The translations under genes were made by a program, and so were the position numbers. A stretch of DNA of 64,000 nucleotides from Halosimplex aquaticum. Its GTDB lineage: Archaea; Halobacteriota; Halobacteria; Halobacteriales; Haloarculaceae. The notes beneath the pieces were generated by a model. The model was given only the letters and a program-made list of their open reading frames with translations, was not told the origin of the DNA and did not search any database. This document shows, in pieces, positions 8,281-17,325 of this stretch. Position 1 is the stretch's first letter. Each line of letters starts with the position of its first letter. The stretch lies in contig NZ_CP118158.1 of NCBI RefSeq assembly GCF_028747785.1, forward strand, positions 186,001 through 250,000, read 5' to 3'.

Positions 8281-9041
8281 CAGACACAACCTCCATTCAC
8301 GCTCGCCGTTCGTTGATAGACGAGAACAGCCGCCACCCCCATCACGAGTGCGTACACGAGCGCTGGGAACACGTGCTCGTTTCCGAGTCCACCGTCGATA
8401 ACCGCTGTCTGAAGAAGCTGATAAGGATGATAGAGCGGGAACGCTTCGCCCACGAACAGGTCCGTCGGGAGCAGTCCCGTCGCGAGGATGACGTCAACGT
8501 CGACGATGAACACGAGCGCCAGCGACCCTTCGAGTTCGCCTGAGAGGACTGACCCGAGGAGGAGGCCGACGAACGCGTACAGCACGCCGCTCGCACCGAG
8601 GACGGCGAACGTGAGCGCGGGGGTGGCCACGTCTTCCGTCCAGACGAGCGCCGCCGTCGCGACTGTCGCGACGACCAGCGTGATGCCGAGGACGGTGAGC
8701 GTTCGGGTGAGAAAGAGCCGCCCCGGCGATGAGCCGGCGATGATCAGGCGACGATCCGTCTCGTCGGCGCTCAACCGCTGGAACAGTCCGACGATCCCGC
8801 CGAAGACGGCCGTCGCGTAGATGGCCCCGAACAGCCGGCCGGTCGTCGTCAGCGACGCCTCCATCTTGGGGAATGCGACCGCCGGGAGCGTCTCTAGTGC
8901 GGATCCCGCGAACCGGATCTCGATGAGCGGCAGGACGACCAGCAGGACAAGGTACAGTGGGTTGCGGAAGAACGCCAGCGTGTGCGCACGGACTCCGGTC
9001 CAGACGCGATGACCGGTACCCGGAAGTGCTCGGTCACGCAT
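8280..9041 (-). CDS. ABC-2 type transporter permease (first permease)
   Basis: 253 aa if started at ATG 9041, which overlaps the last codons of the ATPase gene (GATGCGTGA). Upstream in-frame ATGs at 9050 and 9080 would overlap more. Six membrane helices. The N-terminal portion (VRAHTLAFFRNPLYLVLLVVLP) resembles that of the second permease, and the two probably form a heterodimeric channel. Both share a segment of the type RLIIAGSSPGRLFLTR / RLVVAGFPPASILLAR, indicating an old duplication. Confidence 0.8.
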   Translation of the reverse strand: MRDRALPGTGHRVWTGVRAHTLAFFRNPLYLVLLVVLPLIEIRFAGSALETLPAVAFPKMEASLTTTGRLFGAIYATAVFGGIVGLFQRLSADETDRRLIIAGSSPGRLFLTRTLTVLGITLVVATVATAALVWTEDVATPALTFAVLGASGVLYAFVGLLLGSVLSGELEGSLALVFIVDVDVILATGLLPTDLFVGEAFPLYHPYQLLQTAVIDGGLGNEHVFPALVYALVMGVAAVLVYQRTASVNGGCV

Positions 9042-9765
9042 CGCTGCCATCCCCGGACACCTCCCAGGTGAGCGTGCCATCAGCCAGTTCGTAAATACCG
9101 TCGAACCGTTCCTGTTCGTTGATGAAGTGCGAAATAATGCCGATACCGACGCCGTCCTCGGTTAGTTGTTCGGTGAGGTCCCAGAACGCGAGGTAGGTGT
9201 CCCAGTCGAACCCGGTGTAGGGTTCGTCGAGCAACAGGACCTCGGGGTCGTGCATCAGCGCGACTGAGAGGTTGACCTTCTGTCGATTGCCGCCGCTGAG
9301 ATGTCGGACCTGATAGTCGAGGAACCGCTCGAAATCGAGCGTCTCGGCAAAGCGGTCGCGGGCGTCGCGGATCTCCGTGTGGGTCATGTCGTAGGCTTCG
9401 CCGAAGATGTGGAACGTCTCCTCGACTGTGAGCCGCTCGTACAATCGCGGTTCCTGGGGACACCAGCCGACGGTCCCGCTCGTCTCGACACTGCCGGCAT
9501 CTGCTTCGAGAGCGCCGACGAGGATCTGCATCAGCGTCGACTTCCCGGAGCCGTTTTCGCCGACAATCCCGACGATCTCTCCGGCCCGGATCTGCATGGA
9601 TGCACCGTCTAATACCTCCACGGTTCGGCCGAACGGATGCCAGGTGTCGTACGTCTTCTCGACGCCGTCAGCTCGTAACACGACGTCTCCGTCACTCCGT
9701 CCAGCGGTTCTCGACTGTGCCTCTTGGGTGGCATCCACGTCGGTCGGCTGTGGTGTGGAACTCAT
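9034..9765 (-). CDS. ABC transporter ATP-binding protein
   Basis: 243 aa with Walker A GENGSGKST, signature LSGGNRQKV, Walker B VLLLDEPYTG and an H-loop His (ISHF). It energises the two permeases that follow in overlapping frames. The start ATG 9763-9765 lies inside the palindrome ATATTCGAATAT and is 25-30 bases from an AT-rich TATA-like stretch, so the transcript is probably leaderless. Confidence 0.9.
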   Translation of the reverse strand: MSSTPQPTDVDATQEAQSRTAGRSDGDVVLRADGVEKTYDTWHPFGRTVEVLDGASMQIRAGEIVGIVGENGSGKSTLMQILVGALEADAGSVETSGTVGWCPQEPRLYERLTVEETFHIFGEAYDMTHTEIRDARDRFAETLDFERFLDYQVRHLSGGNRQKVNLSVALMHDPEVLLLDEPYTGFDWDTYLAFWDLTEQLTEDGVGIGIISHFINEQERFDGIYELADGTLTWEVSGDGSDA

Positions 9766-9866
9766 ATTCGAATATAGACAACGATATTATATTAAATCAG
9801 CTGCTATAAAACGGGCTAAATTTGGTTATTACTATTAATTCAACTCGAATACTTTAATAATATTCG
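9764..9866 (-). promoter_or_regulatory. Promoter of the ABC operon with two ATTCG palindromes
   Basis: The start codon region is a perfect 12-bp palindrome ATATTCGAATAT (9764-9775). About 70 bp upstream lies CGAATA-N9-TATTCG (9846-9866). Between them is a very AT-rich stretch with TATA-like sequence (atattatattaaat). Two copies of one inverted motif flanking the TATA region suggest an operator pair for an unknown repressor. Confidence 0.5.
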
Positions 9867-10065
9867 ATCGTGCCGATGCCGACTCGACTGAGAGCGGAGT
9901 CCACCTTCGAATTCGGCTCATCGGTCGGACCGGGGGAGTCGGTTCGGTGTCGATACGACTGTGGACCTGTGGTTGCAGCGTCCCACGGCTAACCCATCAA
10001 ATTACGAATATTTGTGACTGTAGGCGTCCCGTGGGTATTTGCGCCAGCCACGGGATTGTTGCAGT

Positions 10066-10608
10066 ATGTCCAACGGGTTCGGAGCCGCCTTTGGGGGGAT
10101 GATGTTGTTGGCCGTGCTGTCGGGAATGGCTCTTCTGCTGGGGATCTCCCTGGCCGGTATATTCGTCCTTCAAAGACGGACGGGAAGCATTCCGAGATTC
10201 CTACGCTATCTTTCATTCGCTGTCGTGGTCGGAGTGATCCTGATTGCGGGTTTCTCCGTGGCCGCATTGTTCGACGAAGCAACTATGCTGGCGACAGTCT
10301 TCCTGGCGATCGTATTTGTCCCGCTCGGAGTCGTGACCCTCTATCTTCACCGAGAGAACGACCTGTCCAGGATCGATATCGTTGTGACGACAGGGGTAGC
10401 GTGGAGCATTCCGTTCCTGATCGGGGTGCCGGTCACAATCGGTGTCCCCGTCCTAATCAACCGCATTTTTGGCCTGTCACCTGCTGAATCTCGACAACTC
10501 GGCGTGTACTGGATTGCCTCCGTAGTAGGTGCAATTGTCGTCGTGTTCGGCGCTCTTCGACTCAGCAGGCACGTCAGCAAAAGGATGATCACCGCGACGT
10601 CATCCTGA
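10066..10608 (+). CDS. Hypothetical polytopic membrane protein
   Basis: 180 aa from ATG 10066 (the frame extends to 10039, but the upstream residues are not membrane-like and this ATG begins directly before the first helix). Five hydrophobic segments, about residues 6-30, 45-62, 68-88, 98-125 and 138-158, then a basic tail. No family recognised. Isolated between the divergent ABC operon and a broken ydjM-like gene. Confidence 0.6.
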   Translation: MSNGFGAAFGGMMLLAVLSGMALLLGISLAGIFVLQRRTGSIPRFLRYLSFAVVVGVILIAGFSVAALFDEATMLATVFLAIVFVPLGVVTLYLHRENDLSRIDIVVTTGVAWSIPFLIGVPVTIGVPVLINRIFGLSPAESRQLGVYWIASVVGAIVVVFGALRLSRHVSKRMITATSS

Positions 10609-10687
10609 TCAAAACCGTCTGTGCAGACTGTCAGATACGGTTGAATAGCAGTCAATGATATTTTCGACTCGAAGCCCTACCTGATTC

Positions 10688-11483
10688 ATGGTAGATACAC
10701 TCGGTCATCTCGGGATGGCACTCAGATGGCTGGCTCCGAGTTGGTACTTTTTAGATCGAACGAAAGTTGCGATGTCGTTCGTTGGTATCAGTTTCTGGTT
10801 TGGAGTGCTACCAGATATCGATATTTACGTGAGCGTGTCATAGAATGGTTCTCGTGGTTACCCACGTATTCGGAGCCAGTAGCTTCGAGACGGTCGAACC
10901 CGTTCTCACAGCAGCTGTTCGTTCTGAGCCACGCGATGGTTGATAGACGAAAAATACCAGTATCTACAGATGAATGAGTGTCTTCTAACCACTTTAGAAA
11001 GCCGTGCACCGGGTGCACATACTTTTGAATCGGTTATAGATTGAAAACATAGACATTCCTATGATAGCAGGGGGATGTTTCTATGACACGCTCTACGTGG
11101 CAAAACTCATTCAGACAGTTGTCCATCACGGAGTTTTCCACACGATTATCGGAATCACCGTCATGGCAGCGATACTTGGGCCCGGTGTCGGACGGCTCAT
11201 AAAGAAGGTGGCAGAACGATAGGGACGAACCTCTTTAGCGTCATCCACAAACAAGTTCGTCATCGGATTCATGGGGGTGTGGGTTGCGACACTGTCTCAC
11301 CTGTTCGCAGATATGTTGTCTGCCCCCGATATTTCGCAACCTATCGAACCGTTGTGGCCCGTCATAAACGGACAAATATACATTATTGACATTTTCTGGT
11401 ATTCCTCAACGGGGGTAAACCTGGGAATGTTGGGTATCGGTCTCATTGTCAACGTTATTCTGTGGTATTGGAAGGCGAGGTAG
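10688..11483 (+). pseudogene. YdjM-like (DUF457) membrane protein gene disrupted by a MITE
   Basis: The 5' part (ATG 10688) reads MVDTLGHLGMALRWLAPSW ... GVLPDIDIYV, the hallmark start of haloarchaeal DUF457/YdjM metal-dependent hydrolase-like membrane proteins. It is interrupted at 10831 by a 263-bp element flanked by a 5-bp duplication (TACGT). After excising the element and one TACGT, the frame continues as DIDIYV-AKLIQTVVHHGVFHT ... ATLSHLFADMLSAP ... DIFWYSSTGVNLG to TAG 11481-11483. Conserved HHGVFHT and SHLFAD motifs are on the far side. One in-frame TAG at 11220-11222 remains even after excision, so the gene has decayed further since insertion. Confidence 0.8.
10831..11093. mobile_element. 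263-bp MITE related to the neighbouring 1,069-bp IS
   Basis: Terminal inverted repeats are GAGCGTGTCATAGAA (10831-10845) and its complement (11079-11093), 15 of 15 perfect. The target duplication is TACGT (10826-10830 and 11094-11098). The TIR differs by one base from that of the complete IS at 11945-13013 (GAGGGTGTCATAGAA), so that IS's transposase, or a close relative, probably mobilised it. It contains no ORF of note. Confidence 0.85.
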
Positions 11484-11642
11484 GCAGAACGAGACGGGGT
11501 AACAAAAGTGTCATAGCTAAACGAATGGGGATTTGGGCACTGCCTAGTTTAGCATCTCCGCCGGAGTTTTGCCGTCAAGCGATTGATTTGGGCGCTGCTG
11601 GTTGTATTAGCGGCGAAACTGCTGGCACGACTTTGCGACAGC

Positions 11643-11834
11643 CCTCCGACCCCCACCCGAGATCAAAAGACCCCGCCGGGTCGCCACCACTTAGGCCGAG
11701 GCTCCGCGCCGTCTCGGCCCGAAAGCGGTCGGCTGCGGTTTCGATCCGTCGCTGTACCCGGGACGGATCCATCGTCTGTGCCGTCCCGTCCCAGAGCAAG
11801 GGCATCCCGTCGACGAGGACGGTCTTTATGGCCA
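11643..11834 (-). pseudogene. C-terminal fragment of an amidohydrolase
   Basis: The minus frame reads KTVLVDGMPLLWDG, then MDPSRVQRRIETAADRFRAE. This is the usual last strand-and-helix of cytosine deaminase/chlorohydrolase-type amidohydrolases (VDTVLVDGEVV..DGE..). No upstream catalytic part remains. The fragment lies between the ydjM remnant and the IS. Confidence 0.45.
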
Positions 11835-11944
11835 GCCTCCAAAATACGACGCACGAGGATGTAGCGAGAGGACTCGGCTGTGCATCGAATACCGTGACCA
11901 CACACCCTCAGAAAACGAAAACAAAAATCATCAGCGGCGTCGTG
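11829..11944 (+). pseudogene. C-terminal fragment of an HTH-10 (Bat-like) regulator, cut by the IS
   Basis: The plus frame reads TTHEDVARGLGCASNTVTTH and then KTKTKIISGVV, which matches the recognition-helix end of haloarchaeal HTH-10 (bacterio-opsin-activator-like) regulators. The reading runs straight into the IS left end at 11945. No N-terminal part is present upstream. 11484-11642 holds nothing recognisable. Confidence 0.45.
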
Positions 11945-13013
11945 GAGGGTGTCATAGAAAGCCTCACACACGAGGACGCAGGGTGTTGGAACTGTGTCTA
12001 CGAGCGCCAGCACCCTGCAAGAAGAGGGTTCTATCGACGAGTTCTTCAATGTCGTGGCTACCGAGACGCTCGCGTTGTTCGAGCATCTTGAGTTCGACTT
12101 TTTCAGCGAGTTCGACGTGTTCGCCCCCGCTCGCCGGGGGCGAACACGAGACCACCACCCACCAGAACTCTTCCGAGCGTTCCTCCACTGCTACTACAAG
12201 GACATCTACGGCATTCGCCCGGTCACACGAGAACTCCAGAACACGGTCGTCTGGCTCAGCTGTGGCTTCGATCGACCGCCCTCAAGAGACGCGGTCGATC
12301 GCTTCCTCACCGACCTCGAACACGTCGTCGACGAAGTCTTCGACCACCTCGTCGAGCAGGCCGCCGCCCGCGGCCTGCTCGACATGACCTACCGAATCGA
12401 TTCGACGGACGTGCGAGCGATGCCATCCGACCCAGATGCGTCGAAGAACTACGACCCAACCGCTGAGGAGTACTATTACGGCTACGGCTGTACGATCGTC
12501 TCAACCGGCGCAAAGATCCCGATTGCAGCCGAGTTCACCGAGAGCAAACAAGCCGCAGAAGAGACGGCGATGCGCGTCACCCGTGACGCGCTCGCCGTCG
12601 CCCAGCCGATCTGGATGCTCGGTGACAGCGCCTACGACACGCTCGACTGGCACGACCTCCTGCTGACCGCAGGAGTCGTGCCAATCGCCCCGTACAACCC
12701 GCGAAACACCGACGATCCGCTCAATATCAAGTACAGAGTCGAAGACCGCATCGAGAAACACAGTGACGAGATTCAGCTCAAACAGTCGATCCTAGACGAG
12801 ACGTACAACCGCCGGAGTCAGGTCGAGCGAACGAACGATGCGGTCAAGGACTGCGGCCTCGGGACGCTACGCGCCCGAGGCCGCGTCCACGCCCGAGCGC
12901 AGGTGTTCCTTGCGCTCTGCGTTCGACTCGTCGTCGCCGTCACCAACTACGAACGAGGTGACAATCCGGGAAGCACCGTCATCACGGTATGAGATGGATT
13001 CTATGACACCCTC
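11945..13013 (+). mobile_element. Complete IS element (IS5-like DDE), 1,069 bp
   Basis: Bounded by GAGGGTGTCATAGAA (11945-11959) and its exact complement (12999-13013), with imperfect extension of the repeat inward. It encodes one DDE transposase. A second copy begins at 63814 in the opposite orientation; the 187 bases visible there look identical. The flanks show no direct repeat (left ...GTCGTG, right TGTTC...) and each is a truncated gene, implying a deletion or recombination at this copy. Confidence 0.9.
11994..12992 (+). CDS. IS5-like DDE transposase
   Basis: 332 aa, GTG start. Catalytic triad candidates: Asp in YRIDSTDVRAM, Asp in MLGDSAYDT, Glu in RSQVERTND (the YREK-like region). The N-terminal helical domain contains the PPELFRAFLHCYYKDIYG segment usual for this DDE_Tnp_1 group. 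The stop lies 21 bases from the right IR. Intact. Confidence 0.9.
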   Translation: MSTSASTLQEEGSIDEFFNVVATETLALFEHLEFDFFSEFDVFAPARRGRTRDHHPPELFRAFLHCYYKDIYGIRPVTRELQNTVVWLSCGFDRPPSRDAVDRFLTDLEHVVDEVFDHLVEQAAARGLLDMTYRIDSTDVRAMPSDPDASKNYDPTAEEYYYGYGCTIVSTGAKIPIAAEFTESKQAAEETAMRVTRDALAVAQPIWMLGDSAYDTLDWHDLLLTAGVVPIAPYNPRNTDDPLNIKYRVEDRIEKHSDEIQLKQSILDETYNRRSQVERTNDAVKDCGLGTLRARGRVHARAQVFLALCVRLVVAVTNYERGDNPGSTVITV

Positions 13014-13027
13014 TGTTCAAGCTACTC

Positions 13028-13642
13028 GTGCCGGGAGCGTTCGTGCTGCCGATCGGCGCCATATTGCTCTGGCTGGCATCGTCGCCGAGTCTGACCGTCG
13101 CGGTCTTGCTGGTTGCCGTCGCGGGGATCTGGCTGGCGGTCCGGTCGGTGCGGTCGCGATTCGGAACGGACGACGCCGGGACCCGGGCCGAGGCGGGGGG
13201 ACAGCCGGCTACTGTGACCGCACGGTCGCAGACGCCGGCCGTCAGGCGCTCGATAGGGCAGCGGATCGCCGACGGCGAGTTCTTCGAGCGCGGAGACGTT
13301 TTGGCCGTGACCGCGTCGGTGGCGACCGTCGCCGCGGCCACCGCGGTCGTCGCCGCGGACTACCGCGGGTCCTACGCCGGGTCCGTCAAGCTCGCCGCCG
13401 CGGTACTTCCGTTCGCCGCGTTTTCGGCGCTCGGCTACCTGGTCACGCGTCGGCAGCGATCCGCCCACCGCGCGGTCGGGGTCGCCGCCGCGGCGGCCGG
13501 ACCGTGGCTGTTCCAGTTCGCGTCGACCGTCGAGGGGGGCGACCTCCTGAGCGGTCTGGCCGCGATGTTACTGCTCCCCCTCGGGTACCCCGTCGGGGCC
13601 GTCGTGCTGTTCTACGTCGCTCTGTGGTTCAGTACGCGATAG
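13028..13642 (+). CDS. Membrane protein, probably 5'-truncated by the IS
   Basis: 204 aa from GTG 13028, but the frame is open and hydrophobic right up to the IS end at 13013 (reading LFKLLVPGAFVLPIG). The true N-terminus was therefore probably removed. Five or six membrane segments: about residues 5-35, 90-110, 122-138, 147-165 and 174-200. A basic/polar cytoplasmic loop lies in between (about 38-85). No family recognised. Expression is doubtful because any original promoter is gone. Confidence 0.5.
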   Translation: MPGAFVLPIGAILLWLASSPSLTVAVLLVAVAGIWLAVRSVRSRFGTDDAGTRAEAGGQPATVTARSQTPAVRRSIGQRIADGEFFERGDVLAVTASVATVAAATAVVAADYRGSYAGSVKLAAAVLPFAAFSALGYLVTRRQRSAHRAVGVAAAAAGPWLFQFASTVEGGDLLSGLAAMLLLPLGYPVGAVVLFYVALWFSTR

Positions 13643-13667
13643 CCGGCCGGGCGAGCGTCCGAGAGTT

Positions 13668-14174
13668 TCAGTCCGTGACCGCGAACGGGCTCTCGCTCTC
13701 GCGCCACTCCCAGCCGGGCAGTCGGGTCTGGAACCCCGCGGCGAGCGCGGCGTCGAGGTCGTCGAGGCCGGCGGGGTCGCCGTCCGCGACGCCGGCGGGA
13801 CCCGCCTCGTCCTCGATGGCCACGTCCGCGTAGTGGAAGGTCGCCTCGCCGAGCAGTCGCAGCGGCTGGGTCCCGGCGATCGTCCCCGCGAGTTCCCGGC
13901 CGAGGAGTTCGTCGACGACGAAGCCCGGGTAGTCGCCCTCGACGTCCAGATCGCGCAGGAGGCCGACGAGCGCGGCGACGTTGACCGCGCGGTCGCCGTC
14001 CGCGAACACCTCGTCGACCGCCCGGCGGTACTGGTCGGCGTCGACGGTCGCCACGTCCGTCCCGAAGCGCTCGCCGAGCTGGGCGCGCGTCTCGTTTATC
14101 AGCGCGACGACGACGGGCGCGCGCTCGCGGACCCACTCGCGCTCGGCGGCGACCACCGCAGGTGTCAGGCGCAT
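13668..14174 (-). CDS. Conserved haloarchaeal hypothetical protein
   Basis: 168 aa from ATG 14174 (MRLTPAVVAAEREWV); upstream in-frame sequence to 14264 is outside the coding style and rejected. Soluble, acidic, mostly helical; the middle reads VNVAALVGLLRDLDVEGDYPGFVVDELLG. No motif that I recognise. Transcribed divergently from the aCPSF1 gene. Confidence 0.6.
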   Translation of the reverse strand: MRLTPAVVAAEREWVRERAPVVVALINETRAQLGERFGTDVATVDADQYRRAVDEVFADGDRAVNVAALVGLLRDLDVEGDYPGFVVDELLGRELAGTIAGTQPLRLLGEATFHYADVAIEDEAGPAGVADGDPAGLDDLDAALAAGFQTRLPGWEWRESESPFAVTD

Positions 14175-14421
14175 ACCGGCCGAACGCGTCGGAGCGTCTA
14201 CTGTTTTGCGAAGGCTTTTATAACACCGGGGAATTAGACCGAGGTAAGCCGGTTTTCCGGACACTTCCGTGTAGGGTCCGGAGTGGACTACGCCAGTAGG
14301 AAAACCGACCTATGAATATTGCTTTCAGATCCCGGCAGGTACGCCGTGGCGATCGGAACGGTGAGCGCCCGAGCGCGCACCGAGCCCGGTGGCCGGCCGG
14401 TCCGACCCTGTTTTCGCAGCT

Positions 14422-16341
14422 ATGAGTCAAGTAGACAAGCAACTCGACGATATCAGAGCAGAGATAGAACAGGAAGTTCCGAACGAGATCTCCATCACGG
14501 AGGTCACCTACGAGGGGCCCGAGCTGGTGGTGTACACCCGCGATCCGAAGACGTTCGCGAGCAACGGCGACCTCATCCGCAAGCTCGCCTCGAAGCTCCG
14601 CAAGCGCATCACGGTCCGGCCCGACCCGAGCGAACTGTCGGAACCGGACGATGCGCGCGCGACCATCGAGGGGATCATCCCCGAGGACGCGGGCGTGACC
14701 GACCTCGACTTCCACCACGACACCGGCGAAGTGGTGGTCGAAGCCCAAAAGCCCGGGATGGTCATCGGCCGACACGGCTCGACGCTCCGGGAGATCACCC
14801 AGGAGGTCGGCTGGACGCCCGAGGTCGTCCGCACGCCCCCCATCGAGTCGGCGACGGTCAACAACGTCCGCAACTTCCTCAAGCAGGAACGGGACGACCG
14901 GCGGGACATCCTCGAACGGATCGGTCGCCAGATCCACCGCGAGGAGATGTCCGACGACGAGTGGGTCCGCATCACGACGCTCGGCTGTTGCCGAGAGGTC
15001 GGGCGCGCCTCCTTCATCCTCTCGACGCCCGAGACGCGCGTGCTGATCGACTGCGGCGACAAGCCGGGCGCCGAGGACGAGGTGCCCTACCTCCAGGTGC
15101 CCGAGGCCCTGGGGTCCGGCCCGAGTTCGCTGGACGCGGTCGTGCTCACCCACGCCCACCTCGACCACTCGGCGCTCATCCCCCTGCTGTTCAAGTACGG
15201 CTACGACGGCCCAATCTACTGCACGGAGCCGACGCGGGACCTGATGGGCCTGCTGACGCTTGACTACCTCGACGTGGCCGCGAAGGAAGGCCGCGCGCCG
15301 CCCTACGAGTCCGAGATGGTCCGGGAGGCGATCAAACACTGCATCCCGCTGGAGTACGGCGACGTGACCGACATCGCCCCGGACATCAAGCTCACCTTCC
15401 ACAACGCCGGGCACATCCTCGGGTCGGCCATCTCGCACTTCCACATCGGCGACGGCCTCTACAACGTCGCCTTCTCCGGCGACATCCACTACGACGACAC
15501 GCGCCTGTTCAACGGCGCCGTCAACGAGTTCCCCCGGGTCGAGACGCTCGTCATGGAGTCGACCTACGGTGGCCGCAACGACTACCAGACCGACCAGGCC
15601 GACTCAGAGCGCAAGCTCAAGGAGGTCATCAGCGAGACCATCGAGCGCGACGGGAAGGTGCTCATCCCCGCGTTCGCCGTCGGGCGCTCGCAGGAGATCA
15701 TGCTCGTCCTCGAGGAGGCGATGCGCGAGGGCGAGATCCCCACGGTACCGGTCCACCTCGACGGGATGATCTGGGAGGCGACGGCCATCCACACCACCTA
15801 CCCCGAGTACCTCCGCGATGACCTGCGCGACCGGATCTTCCACGACGACGAGAACCCGTTCCTCGCCGACCAGTTCAACCACATCGACGGCGGCGAGGAG
15901 GAGCGCCAGGAGGTCGCCGACGGCGGCCCCTGTATCGTCCTCTCGACTTCCGGGATGGTCGAGGGCGGCCCGATCATGTCCTGGCTGCGCCACGTGGGCG
16001 GGCAGGACGACGGGACGATGATCTTCGTCGGCTACCAGGCGCAGGGGACGCTCGGTCGCCGCATCCAGAACGGCTGGGACGAGATTCCCGTCAACAACGG
16101 TGGCGGCCGCGCGAACACGCTCTCGCTGAACATGGACGTCGAGACCGTCGACGGGTTCTCCGGCCACGCCGACCGCCAGGGCCTGGAGAACTTCGTCCGC
16201 ACGATGAACCCCCGGCCCGAGAAGGTCCTCTGCGTCCACGGCGACGAGTCCTCGACGCAGGACCTCTCCTCGGCGCTGTACCACGAGTTCAACATGCGCA
16301 CGTTCGCGCCGAAGAACCTCGAGACGTTCCGCTTCGTGTAA
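14422..16341 (+). CDS. fttA: aCPSF1/FttA: KH-domain beta-CASP ribonuclease, transcription termination factor
   Basis: 639 aa from ATG 14422 (MSQVDKQLDDIRAEIEQ); an in-frame ATG at 14389 adds an atypical extension. Two N-terminal KH-type domains (about residues 1-145, with GMVIGRHGSTLREI) precede a metallo-beta-lactamase domain with THAHLDHSALIP (HxHxDH). The beta-CASP insertion includes MESTYGGRNDYQ and STSGMVEGGP. The closing motif is FSGHADRQGLENF followed by VLCVHGDES. The family is the archaeal CPSF73-like 5'-3' nuclease that cleaves nascent RNA at U-rich sites and terminates transcription. Length and domain order match the family. Confidence 0.95.
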   Translation: MSQVDKQLDDIRAEIEQEVPNEISITEVTYEGPELVVYTRDPKTFASNGDLIRKLASKLRKRITVRPDPSELSEPDDARATIEGIIPEDAGVTDLDFHHDTGEVVVEAQKPGMVIGRHGSTLREITQEVGWTPEVVRTPPIESATVNNVRNFLKQERDDRRDILERIGRQIHREEMSDDEWVRITTLGCCREVGRASFILSTPETRVLIDCGDKPGAEDEVPYLQVPEALGSGPSSLDAVVLTHAHLDHSALIPLLFKYGYDGPIYCTEPTRDLMGLLTLDYLDVAAKEGRAPPYESEMVREAIKHCIPLEYGDVTDIAPDIKLTFHNAGHILGSAISHFHIGDGLYNVAFSGDIHYDDTRLFNGAVNEFPRVETLVMESTYGGRNDYQTDQADSERKLKEVISETIERDGKVLIPAFAVGRSQEIMLVLEEAMREGEIPTVPVHLDGMIWEATAIHTTYPEYLRDDLRDRIFHDDENPFLADQFNHIDGGEEERQEVADGGPCIVLSTSGMVEGGPIMSWLRHVGGQDDGTMIFVGYQAQGTLGRRIQNGWDEIPVNNGGGRANTLSLNMDVETVDGFSGHADRQGLENFVRTMNPRPEKVLCVHGDESSTQDLSSALYHEFNMRTFAPKNLETFRFV

Positions 16342-16913
16342 CGGCGCGCTCTCACCCCTCGCCGACGTTCTCTCGGGCAGTATCCCCGCAAGGTGTTCTC
16401 CTGCGCAACCGCTCCGCGAGTACTCCGTGCCGCACACCTTCCCGAAAATCACGTTTGAAACACACGGTCAGTATATCTCAGATATCTGCCGGCGAACCGA
16501 GTAGATCCGAGCGAAGAATCCTATCCGGCAACTATTCCACCTGAAACCGTGGTCCGTTCCAGCGACATCGGGCCGCTACCGACAGATCCGATATTGATAT
16601 ACAGTCGTGACATATGCGAAAACAATCACTGACAGTCTCGTTATCCGTCGTCGCCGACAGTACTCTGCCGGCGGTCGCCTTCGCGTCGAGACGGCGGTTT
16701 GCGGCTAATTCCGGGTACCGCTGTGATAAATCAACGCGAGCGCGCCTGAATCGAAAGTCGGGGCAGTCTCAATCCGCGTGAGTACAGCGGCCGGGGGGGC
16801 TACGCGGAGTTAAGAGCAGAACTGAATGTGATCAGAGAGGATACCGAATTACCACGCGACGAGAGCTGACAAATTCGAATACGAAGACTGTCAGATCTAT
16901 CAGTTTCACCGGG
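16342..16913. other. Gene-free spacer
   Basis: About 570 bases between the aCPSF1 stop and the regulatory inverted repeat. No ORF with haloarchaeal codon bias, no tRNA and no clear repeat was found. The first part, after TAA 16339-16341, probably holds the aCPSF1 transcript end. Confidence 0.5.
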
Positions 16914-16947
16914 CTACTCACGTATTAGTCCCTGCTCACGTGAGTAG
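16914..16947. promoter_or_regulatory. CTACTCACGT-N14-ACGTGAGTAG inverted repeat
   Basis: Perfect 10-bp arms (16914-16923 and 16938-16947), 30 bases before the start of the zinc-ribbon gene at 16978. It could be an operator or a 5'-leader hairpin. Confidence 0.45.
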
Positions 16948-16977
16948 AATGTCCGAACGAACACGGAGGTGAACACG

Positions 16978-17325
16978 ATGAACTGCATCCGCTGCGGTCG
17001 GCAGGCCGGATACAATCGCGCCGTCGTCGACACGGTGTCGGGTCGCGAGCTCGGCGGCTTCTGTCGCAACTGCGAGTTCGAGGAGTTCGGGCGCGCCCTC
17101 GACCGCTTCAGCCAGGCCGAGCGGACCTGCGTCATGTGCGACCGCGACGGCCACGTCGGCTTCGCGACCTGGTCCCCGGCGCTCCGGGAAGGCGACCAGC
17201 GGCTCGTCTCTGAAGTCGACTACGAGGTCACCGACCGGACGCCGTTTCTCTGCGACGAACACTTCCACGCCGTCACGGACGACGACGAGACCGCCGACGA
17301 GCAGACCGGGAGGGTCACGAGATGA
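16978..17325 (+). CDS. Small zinc-ribbon protein
   Basis: 115 aa. ATG 16978 has GGAGGTG (16965-16971) at ideal spacing; the upstream GTG 16969 overlaps that Shine-Dalgarno sequence and is rejected. Three Cys pairs: CIRC (2-5), CRNC and CVMC, with a lone CDEHFH near the end, giving one or two zinc sites. Haloarchaea carry many such proteins of unknown role. The stop overlaps an ATG of a further small ORF (ATGA). Confidence 0.65.
   Translation: MNCIRCGRQAGYNRAVVDTVSGRELGGFCRNCEFEEFGRALDRFSQAERTCVMCDRDGHVGFATWSPALREGDQRLVSEVDYEVTDRTPFLCDEHFHAVTDDDETADEQTGRVTR

Noticed and set aside
11508..11516. GTGTCATAG resembling the IS/MITE terminal repeat
   Set aside because: Only nine bases match and no partner end or duplication is seen; likely chance or an unprovable remnant.
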